Shown here in pieces: positions 12,642 through 20,896 of a stretch of DNA of 64,000 bases. The stretch covers positions 1 through 64,000 of the forward strand of contig NZ_AUBS01000008.1 in NCBI RefSeq assembly GCF_000429365.1. Direction: 5' to 3'. How positions within the stretch are numbered: the first letter of the stretch is position 1; every line of letters begins with the position of its first letter. The notes under the pieces are model-generated. The model did not search any database. It was not told where the DNA came from and worked only from the letters and a program-made list of their open reading frames with translations. The translations under genes were made by a program, and so were the position numbers. The stretch comes from Pseudodonghicola xiamenensis DSM 18339 (GTDB lineage Bacteria > Pseudomonadota > Alphaproteobacteria > Rhodobacterales > Rhodobacteraceae).

Positions 12642-13251
12642 GAGACCTCGCAGTGCCTTCTGGCATTGAAATCTTGATCTACCAAATCTGTGTGCGCCCC
12701 GGGGAACACCAGCACCACACTGTGCCCTGTTCCGGTACCGACGGCATATTCAAACAAAACCTAAAAGATACTTAAGAAGTAATCATTCAATCCTGAATAG
12801 ACCTTCCGGCAAAACCGCGTCAATCTGGTGGCGCCGATGGCATGATACCGTGTCTTTGGCGCAACCATCCGTCCTCTGCATCGGCCCAGATTGACTTTCG
12901 CGCCCCGCGTTCCTAGCTTCTGGAGCATGTCGAGATACGCGCATAAGGACAGGTTCATCCTGTTTGCCGGTTCGCTCCTGAACCGCAGGCTTCCCCGGGC
13001 GGTCTAAGCGCGCGCGCTGCTCCCTCCGTTCGGGGCCTTCTTCCATCATCCGGCACAGCATCGGCGCGGACAGCCATACCGCTTGGGAGTTTTCCATGTG
13101 GTTTGACAGCCGCCGCTTTCGCCGCCCTCGGCGGCTTGAGACCACCCCACCCCACGTCACCTAGGTCTTAACGCTTTACCCGATCGCACCGCCCCGCGGC
13201 GCCGCGCCTCACGACAACACCTCACTTACCTTCCCTCGAAAGGATACCATC
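12642..13251. other. Divergent intergenic region
   Basis: This 610-bp gap separates two divergent GreA/GreB-like genes and should hold both promoters. It contains a short hairpin GCCGCC-CTC-GGCGGC (13121-13135). Open frames on the minus strand here have no recognisable domain and poor start signals, so I do not call them genes. Confidence 0.45.
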
Positions 13252-13704
13252 ATGCCGACCGTCAACCCGGCCCCCCAGAAACACGCTGCCACGCCACCGG
13301 TCACCCGCCGCGCGCGGCTGGCCATCGCCGAGGATCAGCTCGACGCGCTCGAAGCACTGGCGACCGGCTTTGCCCGACGCAACCCGGCGTTGTCAGACCT
13401 GCTGCTATCCACCCTCACCCGCGCGCGTATCGTTCCGCCCCAGCGGATGCCCGCAGACGTGATCCAGTTGGGCCGCCCCCTGCGCTATCGCGACACCACG
13501 GACGGCAGCGAAAAGACCGTCACGCTGGTTTTGCCCGAACAGGCCGATATCGCACTTGGTCGCGTCTCGGTCATGACCCCGATCGGGGTCGCACTGCTGG
13601 GCATGCCAGCAGGGGCGCGGGCGAAATGGACCACCCGCAGCGGAGAAAAACGCCAGCTTGAAGTGCTGGAAGTCCTTGTCGCCGATCCAGCGACCGAGCC
13701 ATGA
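13252..13704 (+). CDS. Rnk-like protein, GreA/GreB family
   Basis: A 150-residue protein of the Rnk/GreA-GreB family, annotated in relatives as regulator of nucleoside diphosphate kinase. The C-terminal part shows the signature VTLVLPEQADIALGRVSVMTP followed by IGVALLGMPAGARAKW (key residues only; about 82-124), matching the SPxGxALLG block of Rnk. The N-terminal 75 residues form a short helical region with DQLDALEALA. AAAGGA precedes the ATG. The stop overlaps the ATG of the following zinc-ribbon gene (ATGA), so the two are probably translated together. Rnk-type proteins bind RNA polymerase near the secondary channel; that role is likely here but not shown. Confidence 0.75.
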   Translation: MPTVNPAPQKHAATPPVTRRARLAIAEDQLDALEALATGFARRNPALSDLLLSTLTRARIVPPQRMPADVIQLGRPLRYRDTTDGSEKTVTLVLPEQADIALGRVSVMTPIGVALLGMPAGARAKWTTRSGEKRQLEVLEVLVADPATEP

Positions 13705-13919
13705 GCCTCCTTCGGACGGCCAGCGCGTCCCGCCTCCGCTGCCCCATCTGCCACACGCCGTTGCCGCGGGCGGCACGGGCCCGCTGCCCATCCTGCCGCA
13801 GCGCCCTGCACCCTGACGGACGCCGGGTTCGGCCCTGCCGCGGGTGCGGCGCACCGCTGCCCCTGGCCGCGGCCCGAAATTGCCCGGCCTGCGGCCATGC
13901 TGTTTCGACACCGGGCTGA
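13701..13919 (+). CDS. Small double zinc-ribbon protein
   Basis: A 72-residue basic protein with four CxxC knuckles (CPIC, CPSC, CRGC, CPAC) spaced as two consecutive zinc ribbons, and little else besides Arg, Ala and Pro. It should bind two zinc ions; double zinc-ribbon domains commonly mediate protein or nucleic-acid contacts. Its ATG overlaps the stop of the Rnk-like gene by four bases, pointing to a functional pair. The neighbouring Zur-type site and COG0523 gene make zinc supply a plausible theme. No precise function can be given. Confidence 0.7.
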   Translation: MSLLRTASASRLRCPICHTPLPRAARARCPSCRSALHPDGRRVRPCRGCGAPLPLAAARNCPACGHAVSTPG

Positions 13920-14018
13920 TCCCGCGCCGCGATCAGCCCTTGGGGCGGTGACTGCCGCCGCCCCTCTTCCCGACCAACATCGACCCGGGGCTTGCCTGCG
14001 GTCAGTGCCTCCGTTATT

Positions 14019-14033
14019 TGTTACGTTATAACA
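14019..14033. promoter_or_regulatory. Zur-box-like palindrome before the COG0523 gene
   Basis: TGTTACGTTATAACA has TGTTA/TAACA arms around CGTTA and resembles alphaproteobacterial Zur sites with a GTTATA-type core. It lies 18 bp before the COG0523 ATG, overlapping where the promoter or transcription start should be, so zinc-dependent repression is expected. Confidence 0.75.
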
Positions 14034-14050
14034 TTTCAAAAGGATCCGTC

Positions 14051-15274
14051 ATGGTCGCTTCTTCCTCCGATCCCCGCCTGCCCGTCACCGTGCTGTCCGG
14101 CTTTCTCGGCGCCGGCAAGACGACGCTGCTGAACGATGTACTGAACAATCGCGAGGGCCGCCGCGTCGCCGTCATCGTCAACGACATGTCCGAGGTGAAC
14201 ATCGACGCCGATCTGGTTCGCGACGGTGGCGCCGAGCTGAGCCATGCCGAGGAAAAGCTGGTCGAGATGACCAACGGCTGCATCTGCTGCACCCTGCGTG
14301 ACGATCTGCTGACCGAGGTGCGCCGACTGGCCGAGGAAAACCGCTTCGATTACCTGCTGATCGAATCCACCGGCATCGCCGAGCCGCTGCCCGTCGCCGC
14401 CACCTTCGAATTCCGCGACGAATACGGGAAAAGCCTGGCCGATCTGGCCCGGCTCGACACCATGGTGACGGTGGTGGACACGGTGAACCTGCTGAAGGAT
14501 TACGCCAGCCACGATTTCATCCGCGATCGTGGCGAATCCCTTGGCGATGAGGACGAGCGCACCCTGGTCGACCTGCTGGTCGATCAGATCGAATTTTCCG
14601 ACATCGTGGTGCTGAACAAGGTCTCTGACGCTGGCTCAGATCGGCTGGAGGCCGCCCGCAAGATCGTCACCGCGCTCAACCCCGACGCCCGGATCATCGA
14701 GACCGACTTCGGCAAGGTTGATCCGGATGCCATTTTCGACACCGGCCTCTTCGATTTCGAAACCGCACATGACCACCCTCTCTGGGCGAAAGAGCTTTAC
14801 GGCTTCACCGACCACGTGCCCGAGACCGAGGAATATGGCGTCTCCTCCTTCGTCTATCGCGCCCGCCGGCCATTCGATCCGCAGAAGATCCATGATGTAC
14901 TGAACGGTGACCTGCCGGGCGTGATCCGCGCCAAGGGGCATTTCTGGATCGCCACCCGCCCCGACTGGTTGGCCGAATTCTCGCTTGCCGGCGCACTCAG
15001 TTCGGTGCGCCCGATGGGCATGTGGTGGGCCACCGTGCCGGAAGAACGCCGCCCGACCCATCCGCAGGCCCGCGCCTATCTGGACCGGCACTGGCAGGAG
15101 CCTTTCGGCGACCGCCGGCAGGAACTGGTCTTTATCGGATCGGGCATGGACAGGGCGAAGATCACAGCCGCTCTCGATGCGGCGCTAGTGGCCGAGGACC
15201 GCTTCGTTCCGGAACTCTGGCGCGATATGCCCGACCCCTTCCCCGCCTGGCGCCGCACCCCACAGGCCGCCTGA
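14051..15274 (+). CDS. COG0523/CobW-family GTPase, probable zinc metallochaperone
   Basis: A 407-residue GTPase of the COG0523 (CobW/ZigA/ZagA) family, whose Zur-regulated members deliver zinc to client enzymes under starvation. Visible are the Walker [13 protein letters not shown] (near 19-30), the metal-binding CICC (near 77-80), the Walker [11 protein letters not shown] and the guanine motif NKVSD, followed by the CobW C-terminal domain. The start at 14051 follows AAAAGGA; the longer frame would include the Zur-like operator and is rejected. Upstream Zur-box and downstream DUF1826 remnant match the context typical of zinc-starvation members. Client protein unknown. Confidence 0.88.
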   Translation: MVASSSDPRLPVTVLSGFLGAGKTTLLNDVLNNREGRRVAVIVNDMSEVNIDADLVRDGGAELSHAEEKLVEMTNGCICCTLRDDLLTEVRRLAEENRFDYLLIESTGIAEPLPVAATFEFRDEYGKSLADLARLDTMVTVVDTVNLLKDYASHDFIRDRGESLGDEDERTLVDLLVDQIEFSDIVVLNKVSDAGSDRLEAARKIVTALNPDARIIETDFGKVDPDAIFDTGLFDFETAHDHPLWAKELYGFTDHVPETEEYGVSSFVYRARRPFDPQKIHDVLNGDLPGVIRAKGHFWIATRPDWLAEFSLAGALSSVRPMGMWWATVPEERRPTHPQARAYLDRHWQEPFGDRRQELVFIGSGMDRAKITAALDAALVAEDRFVPELWRDMPDPFPAWRRTPQAA

Positions 15275-15411
15275 TGCTGACGGCGGAACCAGCAATGGCC
15301 ATCGCCAAGAGCGCTGCCGCCCCCTGCGGACTGGTCCACTGCTCTCCCCCCATCGAGGCCAACGGCCCGGCCCGATTTCTGCGGGTTCTCGATACAGAAG
15401 AGGCAGGCTGA
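15274..15411 (+). pseudogene. Remnant of a DUF1826 gene (45 codons)
   Basis: A 45-codon ORF whose ATG shares its A with the upstream TGA and whose own TGA shares its A with the next ATG (TGATG at both ends). Residues about 18-40 (CGLVHCSPPIEANGPARFLR and VLD) resemble the extreme C-terminus of DUF1826 proteins, usually about 200 residues and often encoded next to Zur-regulated COG0523 genes. I infer an internal deletion that kept the coupling sites. It may still be translated, mainly to couple its neighbours. The homology is short, so this is tentative. Confidence 0.5.
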
Positions 15412-15683
15412 TGAGAGCCAACGGGCAAAGCAGCCTGAAACGCCGGCCCCGCGCGGGCGATCCGATGACCGCTTATGACCGGCTGCCGGTAGAGCTGCGC
15501 CAATGGCTTGCCTCCGCCGCCCTGCCCTGGTCGCCCCGTTCGGCACTCAGGGCCTGGCGGGCGGCGCTGGCCCGCGCGGACGGCGATCCCGACGCCGCCC
15601 GCGCCCGGCTGAGCGCGACCGAGGCGCGACAGCTTCGCCGCGACACCGCCCGCATCTGGGGCGCCGCGCATCCACAGGCCTGA
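15411..15683 (+). CDS. Small conserved protein, DUF6525-like
   Basis: A 90-residue basic protein whose central part, FDRLP-like YDRLPVELRQWLASAALPW followed by SPRSALRAWRAAL, matches a small family widespread in Rhodobacteraceae (DUF6525 as I recall it). It ends with RIWGAAHPQA. There is no signal peptide or membrane segment. The ATG overlaps the stop of the DUF1826 remnant, placing it at the end of the Zur-linked transcription unit, though it may belong there only by position. Function unknown. Confidence 0.6.
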   Translation: MRANGQSSLKRRPRAGDPMTAYDRLPVELRQWLASAALPWSPRSALRAWRAALARADGDPDAARARLSATEARQLRRDTARIWGAAHPQA

Positions 15684-15688
15684 GCGAT

Positions 15689-16009
15689 CTAGCCGCCGTA
15701 ATACTTGCGCCGCGCCTCTTCCTGAATGGCCAGGGCCTGCGTCAGCTCGGCGAACTTGCGCATCCCTTCCTTGCGCCTCTCCGGGTCGGTGGTGGCCTTC
15801 AGCACCTCGGCCTGGGCCTGCACTGCCTTGCGCAGCTCTATCTCCTTCGGCAGGGCACCAGCCTCGGCCATGATGCGAAAGCCGGCCTCTTCCGCATAAT
15901 CGCCCCCGCCCACCGGCGGCAGCGGCTTGCCCGCACCTTTGAGGTTGTCGAACTGCCCCTCGGCCTGCGCCTTGAGGATCTGCCGTTCCGAAAGCTTCGA
16001 GAATTTCAT
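15689..16009 (-). CDS. DUF1992 (DnaJC28-like) protein
   Basis: A 106-residue protein of the DUF1992 family, a domain shared with eukaryotic DNAJC28 but without a J domain. Typical parts are AQAEGQFDNLKGAGKPLP (about 14-31) and the following DY-x-EEAGFRIM helix. An AGGAGGGG ribosome-binding site precedes the ATG. The gene ends 6 bp from the convergent DUF6525-like gene and starts 9 bp after the exporter gene, so it probably shares that transcript. Function unknown. Confidence 0.8.
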   Translation of the reverse strand: MKFSKLSERQILKAQAEGQFDNLKGAGKPLPPVGGGDYAEEAGFRIMAEAGALPKEIELRKAVQAQAEVLKATTDPERRKEGMRKFAELTQALAIQEEARRKYYGG

Positions 16010-16018
16010 TGTCCCCTC

Positions 16019-17447
16019 CTATCCGATCTGGGGGTCCGCGGCCCCACTCCGGAGCCAGCGATAGATGAAAAGCGCCAGAAACCCGGCGAAGCACAGGATC
16101 GTCCCCAGGGTGCCGGCGGCAAACGCCGTGGTCCAGTCCTGCCCGGCGTCGAGCCTGGAAAAGAGGAGGCTGCCCATCACCGCCACGCCAAAGGCGCCAC
16201 CGATCTGCTGAAAGGTCTGCAACAGGGCGGAGGCAATGCCGGCCTCAACCTCGGCTACCCGCTCCAGCGCCAGATGGAACAGCGGCCCGACCGCCAGACC
16301 GAATCCGACCCCGGCCAGCAGCAGCCCGCCCATCAGCCAGGGCTGATCGGCAAACCCATCGAAGCCGCGGAGCAGGCCGCGCACCAGCCCCATGCCCAAA
16401 AGCACCAAGGCTCCACCAAGCATCCCCCGAAGCTGCGGCGACACCCGCGTCAGCGCCGTGCTGAGGATAGAGGCCACCATGATCCCCAGCGACAGCGGAA
16501 AGGCCGTCACCCCCGACTGCAGTGGTGAAAAACCGAAACCCGTCTGCAGAAACAGCGCCAGGATCAAGAAGAACCCCGGCAGCCCGGCAAAGAACAGCCC
16601 CACCGCCGGCACGTACCAGCGGAAGTCGCCCTGCCCGAGCAGCGCCAACGGCAGAAGCTGGGTCCGCCCCGCCCGGCCGCGACGACGCTCCCACCAGATC
16701 AGCGCACCGAAGACCGGCAGTGCGGCCAGCAGCATCGCCCAGGTCCAGACCGGCCAACCGAAGCGCCGCCCCTCGATCAGCGGGATCAGCACGCAGAGCA
16801 GACCCAGCGCGGAAAGCGCCACGGCGGCGGGGTCGAAATGCACCCGTGCATCGCCGCTGATCCCGGCGATCCGATGGCGCAGCGCGAAGACCAGCAGCAC
16901 CGCCAGCGGCGGGTTGATCAGAAAGATCGGCCGCCAGGCCAGGCCGAACAGATCGGCGCTGACCAGCCAGCCGCCAACCAGCGGCCCCAGCACCGAGGCC
17001 AGTCCGGCCACCAGCCCGAAGATCGCGAAGGCGCCGGCGCGATCCGGCCCCTTGAACATCCGATGCGCGATCGCCATCGCCTGCGGCGAGACCATCGCGG
17101 CCCCGATCCCCTGCGCCACCCGGCCGGTCTGCAGCCAGGCCATCGACGGCGCCATCCCGCACAGGAGCGAGCCAAGCGCGAAAACGCCAAGCCCGGCCAG
17201 CAGGATGCCACGCGGACCGAACCGGTCGCCCAGCCGGCCGGCAGCAGCCCCAGCGCATAGGTCAGCGTATAGCCCGAGACCAGCCATTGCAGCGCGGCGC
17301 CCCGGCAGTGAACTCCCGCCCGATCGAGGGCAACGCCACATTGATGATAGTCACATCCAGCAGGACCAGAAAATTCACCGCCGCCAGCAGCAGCAAAAGC
17401 CCACGATTGCCGGCGCTTCCGGCCTTTGCGATCTCAACTTGCATCAT
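16019..17447 (-). pseudogene. DHA2/EmrB-type drug exporter, frameshifted
   Basis: The sequence encodes a multi-spanning major facilitator exporter, but three reading frames are needed. Codons from 17447 give LLLLLAAVNFLVLLDVTIIN and VALPSIGREFTAG, the first helix and motif D1 of the EmrB/QacA group. Near 17303 the frame changes (expected AALQWLVSGYTLTYALG follows one base out), and near 17240 it changes again in a GGCC-rich stretch before GRLGDRFGPRGILLAG. A 1-nt deletion and loss of one GGCC unit explain this. Transmembrane segments continue normally to the end. The gene overlaps the TetR gene by 14 bp and was probably its target. Sequencing error is the alternative. Confidence 0.75.
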
Positions 17448-18060
17448 CTGTCTCCTCGACGTGCCGCACCTGAAGCCCGCGTTCGATTTCCTGATAGACC
17501 GGCCAGAACTGGGCGAGCCCCCCCGGCCCGCGCGGCGCGAAGGCGGTCAACGCACCAGTCGCCATCAGCGCCGCCGGATAGGGATCGACATCGGCGCGAA
17601 ACAGCCCCTGATCACGTCCGAAGCCAATGATCGCGGCATAGCGGCCAGCCCAGCCACGGGTGAAATCCTCAAGCGTCGCGGCGATCCCTGCGTCGGTCTC
17701 GGCCAGTTGCGCCAACTGCCCGAAACAACGGGCCAATTCGGGACGGTCTCGCAGGCTGTCGTGAAAGGCCTGCACCTCCGCCCGAAGCTGGGCCAGCGCG
17801 TCGCGGTCGGGCGACGGATCGGGCGGCAGCAGGGCCAGAAAGGCGTCGCGGCTGGTTTCGGCGACCAGCGTCAGCAGCGCCGCCTTGGAGCGCACATGGA
17901 AATGCAGGGTCGAGATATTGATCCCCACCCGCTCCGCCACATCGCGGGTGCGCAACGCCGCCAGCCCCTTTTCGGCGATCAGCCGGCGAGCCGCCTCGGC
18001 GATCATCTCGCGGCGTTCGTCCTTGCGGACATAGGCTGGGGGTTTGCTGTCATTCGCCAT
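17434..18060 (-). CDS. TetR-family regulator
   Basis: A 208-residue TetR-type repressor. The DNA-binding domain is at residues about 13-60 with IAEAARRLIAEKGLAALRTR, DVAERVGINISTLHFHVRSK as helix-turn-helix and the family-typical KAALL after it. The C-terminal ligand domain is not specific enough to name an effector. The end overlaps the start of the broken exporter by 14 bp, the standard repressor-exporter arrangement. A perfect palindrome begins 4 bp upstream of its start codon, consistent with autoregulation. Confidence 0.9.
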   Translation of the reverse strand: MANDSKPPAYVRKDERREMIAEAARRLIAEKGLAALRTRDVAERVGINISTLHFHVRSKAALLTLVAETSRDAFLALLPPDPSPDRDALAQLRAEVQAFHDSLRDRPELARCFGQLAQLAETDAGIAATLEDFTRGWAGRYAAIIGFGRDQGLFRADVDPYPAALMATGALTAFAPRGPGGLAQFWPVYQEIERGLQVRHVEETDDAS

Positions 18061-18063
18061 AAC

Positions 18064-18079
18064 TCAATCATTTGATTGA
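18064..18079. promoter_or_regulatory. Palindromic operator of the TetR gene
   Basis: TCAATCATTTGATTGA has perfect 7-bp arms with a 2-nt centre, immediately upstream of the TetR start and within the divergent region to aroG. It is the size and position of a TetR operator. Confidence 0.75.
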
Positions 18080-18169
18080 TTCTCACTCGAAGTCAACCCT
18101 CCCCACCCGGGCCGACCGGAGCGCAATTAATGCGTGACAGGGCGGCGCGGATCGGCTACCGATCTCGCC

Positions 18170-18244
18170 ATGACCCAGACTTACACCTTCGCAACCTATT
18201 TTTATTGGTTCCGCTCATCCCAGCGGACGATGGTTGCTGTGTAA
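18170..18244 (+). CDS. Aromatic-rich leader peptide of aroG
   Basis: A 24-residue ORF whose residues 5-14 are YTFATYFYWF: three Tyr, three Phe and one Trp. It ends MVAV before TAA at 18242-18244, 109 nt before aroG. Such peptides sense charged tRNA: a ribosome stalled at Tyr, Phe or Trp codons changes folding of the RNA downstream. Here stalling at 12-14 would cover the CCGCT arm at 18211-18215. No strong ribosome-binding site is visible, and a GATCGG-CTA-CCGATC hairpin (18150-18164) sits just before the ATG, which may limit initiation. The composition and the downstream attenuator make the call strong. Confidence 0.88.
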   Translation: MTQTYTFATYFYWFRSSQRTMVAV

Positions 18245-18299
18245 GCGAGGAAACGCGAAACACCGAACCTTCAAGCCGCTGGTCTGACCGGCGGCTTTT
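18211..18299 (+). promoter_or_regulatory. Transcription attenuator of aroG
   Basis: Four mutually exclusive pairing segments are visible. Segment 1 CCGCT (18211-18215) pairs with AGCGG (18222-18226) inside the leader ORF. The overlapping segment 2 CCAGCGG (18220-18226) can instead pair perfectly with segment 3 CCGCTGG (18276-18282). Segment 3 is also the 5' arm of an intrinsic terminator, AAGCCGCTGG (18273-18282) with CCGGCGGCTT (18288-18297), followed by TT and T-rich sequence. Stalling on aromatic codons frees segment 2 and prevents the terminator; completed translation lets it form. Confidence 0.85.
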
Positions 18300-18352
18300 C
18301 AGTTTGGAACCCCGGTCAGGCCCTCAGAAAACCCAGAGGACCCCAAAGACCG

Positions 18353-19414
18353 ATGCTTACCGAAACCCAGGACCTTCGCATTGTCGATATCTCTCCCCTG
18401 CCCACCCCGGCAGAGGTGATCCGCACCCTGCCCCGCGACGCTGCCATCACCCACACGGTGCTGGAGGGGCGCGATGCGATCCGCGCGATCTTCGAAAACC
18501 ACGACGACCGGCTCTTGGTCATGGTCGGCCCCTGTTCGATCCATGACCCAGAGGCCGCCCGCGACTATGCCGCGCGCCTCGCCGAACAGCGCGCCCGGCT
18601 TTCGGATCGGCTGGAGATCGTGATGCGCGTCTATTTCGAAAAGCCGCGCACCACGGTGGGCTGGAAGGGGCTGATCAACGATCCCTACCTGGATGGCTCC
18701 TGCAAGATCGACGAAGGGCTGCGCATCGCGCGTCATCTGCTGCTGGACATCAACCGCATGGGTCTGCCGGCGGGGACAGAGTTCCTGGATCCGATCACGC
18801 CGCAATATTTCTCGGATCTGATCACCTGGGGTGCCATCGGCGCGCGCACCACGGAGAGCCAGATTCACCGGCAACTGGCCTCGGGCCTGTCCTGCCCGGT
18901 GGGGTTCAAGAACGGCACCGACGGCGGCGTCAAGGTGGCGCTGGATGCGATCCAGTCGGCCAGCCAACCGCATCACTTCCCGGCCGTGACCAGCGACGGG
19001 CGGGCGGCAGTGGCGCATACCACCGGCAACGCCGATTGCCATGTGATCCTGCGCGGCGGCAATGGCACCAATTATGACGCCGCCTCGGTGGCGGCGGTGG
19101 CCGAGGCCGCGGCCAGGGCCGGGGTCGATCCGCGCATCGTGATCGACGCCAGCCATGCCAACAGCGGCAAGGATCCGGCGCGCCAGCCCGCCGTGGTGCA
19201 TGACGTGGCCGGACAGCTCCGCGCGGGCGACACCCGGGTGCGCGGCATGATGATCGAAAGCAACCTGGTCGCCGGCGCCCAAAAGATGGTGCCAGGAGAG
19301 CCGCTGACCTATGGCCAAAGCATCACCGACGGCTGCCTCGGCTGGGCCGACACCGTCGCGGTGCTGGAGGATCTGGCAGACGCCGTCGCCTCCCGCCGCC
19401 GGGTGGCGGCATAA
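18353..19414 (+). CDS. aroG: DAHP synthase (class I, AroG type)
   Basis: A 353-residue 3-deoxy-D-arabino-heptulosonate-7-phosphate synthase, condensing phosphoenolpyruvate and erythrose-4-phosphate as the first step of aromatic biosynthesis. The class I (AroFGH) type is shown by VMVGPCSIHDP, EKPRTTVGWKG, GTEFLDPITPQYF, RGGNGTNYD and IDASHANSGKD. Cys61 of GPCS and the His and Asp of the later motifs are the expected metal ligands. The N-terminal extension of about 30 residues carries the feedback site in relatives. Which amino acid inhibits it cannot be read here, but the leader peptide senses all three aromatic residues. Confidence 0.95.
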   Translation: MLTETQDLRIVDISPLPTPAEVIRTLPRDAAITHTVLEGRDAIRAIFENHDDRLLVMVGPCSIHDPEAARDYAARLAEQRARLSDRLEIVMRVYFEKPRTTVGWKGLINDPYLDGSCKIDEGLRIARHLLLDINRMGLPAGTEFLDPITPQYFSDLITWGAIGARTTESQIHRQLASGLSCPVGFKNGTDGGVKVALDAIQSASQPHHFPAVTSDGRAAVAHTTGNADCHVILRGGNGTNYDAASVAAVAEAAARAGVDPRIVIDASHANSGKDPARQPAVVHDVAGQLRAGDTRVRGMMIESNLVAGAQKMVPGEPLTYGQSITDGCLGWADTVAVLEDLADAVASRRRVAA

Positions 19415-19472
19415 CGACCAGAGCTGCGCCCCAGGCTTCTTCTGTGCCGCAATATTCTTGATTCTTGCCGAA

Positions 19473-19672
19473 GGAATGGCGTGCAGCGCCATTCCACGGT
19501 CCACCCGAAGCGCAAGCAGCGCAAGCGCCAGACCGTGGTGGTCTGGCGCTGCAACAGATTTCTCCTCATGTCATGGCGGCCATCTCAGGACTCCATGTGA
19601 TCGACGTGCCTACGTCGACCAAGCGCCTGACCGCGGGCTTGCGCGGCGCCCTACGGGCTTGTTCCGCGCAAG
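19473..19672. repeat. Cluster of hairpins between convergent genes
   Basis: At least four inverted repeats lie in 200 bp: GGAATGGCG/CGCCATTCC (19473-19495), GCGCCAGACC/GGTCTGGCGC (19525-19549), TCGACGT/ACGTCGA (19601-19618), and CTTGCGCGG/CCGCGCAAG (19638-19672) with GCCC/GGGC inside. Convergent aroG and the methyltransferase gene end on either side. Terminator function in both directions is likely, although clean T tracts are missing. Confidence 0.6.
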
Positions 19673-19701
19673 GAACTCCCCCAAACCAAAGAGCTGGCGC
19701 C

Positions 19702-20820
19702 TCAGGCCACCTGGCAGCGATAAAGCCGCACCTTCAATCCACCGTGGGCCACGAATGCCCCCGGCGGGTCGAATGGCAGGTTACAAGCCTTGGCAAGCCC
19801 GGCCTCGCTGGTGACCAGACCGACGCGCCAGCCTGCGAACCGGTCGCGCAGCACACCGCCCAGCGCACCATAAAGCCCATAGAGCAGTTTCTTGTTGCCG
19901 ATCCGGGCGCCATAGGGCGGGTTGACCATCACAAGCCCCGGCGCACCGTCAGGCGGGGTCAAATCGGCGAAGGACATCTGGGTGAAGCTGCACCATTCCG
20001 CCACCCCGGCGCGGTCCGCGTTCTCGCTTGCCATCCGCACGGCACCGGCATCGCGGTCAGAGCCATAGAAGCGTTGCGCCGGAATGCGTTGCGGCTCTGC
20101 CGCGCTCGCCCGCATCCGCGCCCAGACCTCGGCATCGAAACCCGCCAGCTCTTCGAAGGCAAAGCGGCGCGACCGTCCAGGGGCCATACCCGCAGCGATC
20201 TCCGCCGCCTCGATCACGAAGGTGCCGGAGCCGCACATCGGATCCACCACCGTCTCCCGCCCGGTATAGCCGCATTGGCGCAAAAACAGCGCCGCCATGG
20301 ATTCGCGCAGCGGCGCTTTGCCCATCGCCTGCTTGTGGCCCCGCTTGTGCAAAGGCTCCCCGGTCGTGTCGATGCTGAAGGTGCAAAGGTTGTCTTCGAT
20401 CCGGAGCATGACCCTGAGTGAGGCCTCTGCCGAGATCGTCGCGCCCAGCTCCTCGGCGATCGCCTTTTCCACCCGCTGGGTGGCGGCGCCGGCGTGATAG
20501 ATCTTCGACGCCTTGCAGGTGGCCTCCACCCGCAGCGGCACATCGGCGCGCAGGAAATCGGCCCAGGGGAACTTGCGCGCCCGCTTGTCGAGCTGGGCCA
20601 GATGAAAGGCGCGGAATTCGCCGATCCGCACCACCACCCGCGTGGCGCCCCGCAACCAGAGGTTGGCGCGCCAGACCTCGGCCCAATCGCCCCGGCAGGT
20701 CACCCCGCCCGGGGTCAGCGCGGCGCCGGCAAAGCCCAGGCCCCGCACCTCGTCCAGAAGCGCAGGCTCCAGCCCCGGCAGGGCCACCAGAAAGATCTCG
20801 AAATCAACAGATTTATCCAT
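19702..20820 (-). CDS. THUMP-domain class I SAM-dependent rRNA methyltransferase (RlmL N-domain type)
   Basis: A 372-residue methyltransferase resembling the N-terminal half of RlmL, which makes m2G2445 in 23S rRNA. Residues 1-155 carry the ferredoxin-like plus THUMP RNA-binding region (VALPGLEPALLDEV at the start). The catalytic domain has the SAM-binding DPMCGSGTFVIEAA (near 197) and the N2-guanine signature NPPYG (near 301). The fold between them, GSDRDAGAVRMASENA, fits motif II. It lacks the second RlmK-like domain, so it is the single-domain type common in alphaproteobacteria. The exact target base is not proven. Confidence 0.88.
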   Translation of the reverse strand: MDKSVDFEIFLVALPGLEPALLDEVRGLGFAGAALTPGGVTCRGDWAEVWRANLWLRGATRVVVRIGEFRAFHLAQLDKRARKFPWADFLRADVPLRVEATCKASKIYHAGAATQRVEKAIAEELGATISAEASLRVMLRIEDNLCTFSIDTTGEPLHKRGHKQAMGKAPLRESMAALFLRQCGYTGRETVVDPMCGSGTFVIEAAEIAAGMAPGRSRRFAFEELAGFDAEVWARMRASAAEPQRIPAQRFYGSDRDAGAVRMASENADRAGVAEWCSFTQMSFADLTPPDGAPGLVMVNPPYGARIGNKKLLYGLYGALGGVLRDRFAGWRVGLVTSEAGLAKACNLPFDPPGAFVAHGGLKVRLYRCQVA

Positions 20821-20896
20821 CGCGCCTGATTACAGCGAAGCGGGCGCCACGGCGAGGGAGATTTTCACCCCCTCCCGGTTCCGGTTGCGGCAGACC

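Noticed and set aside
12761..13160. Overlapping minus-strand ORFs in the divergent gap
   Set aside because: Arg-rich, no domains, poor starts, and located where promoters are expected.
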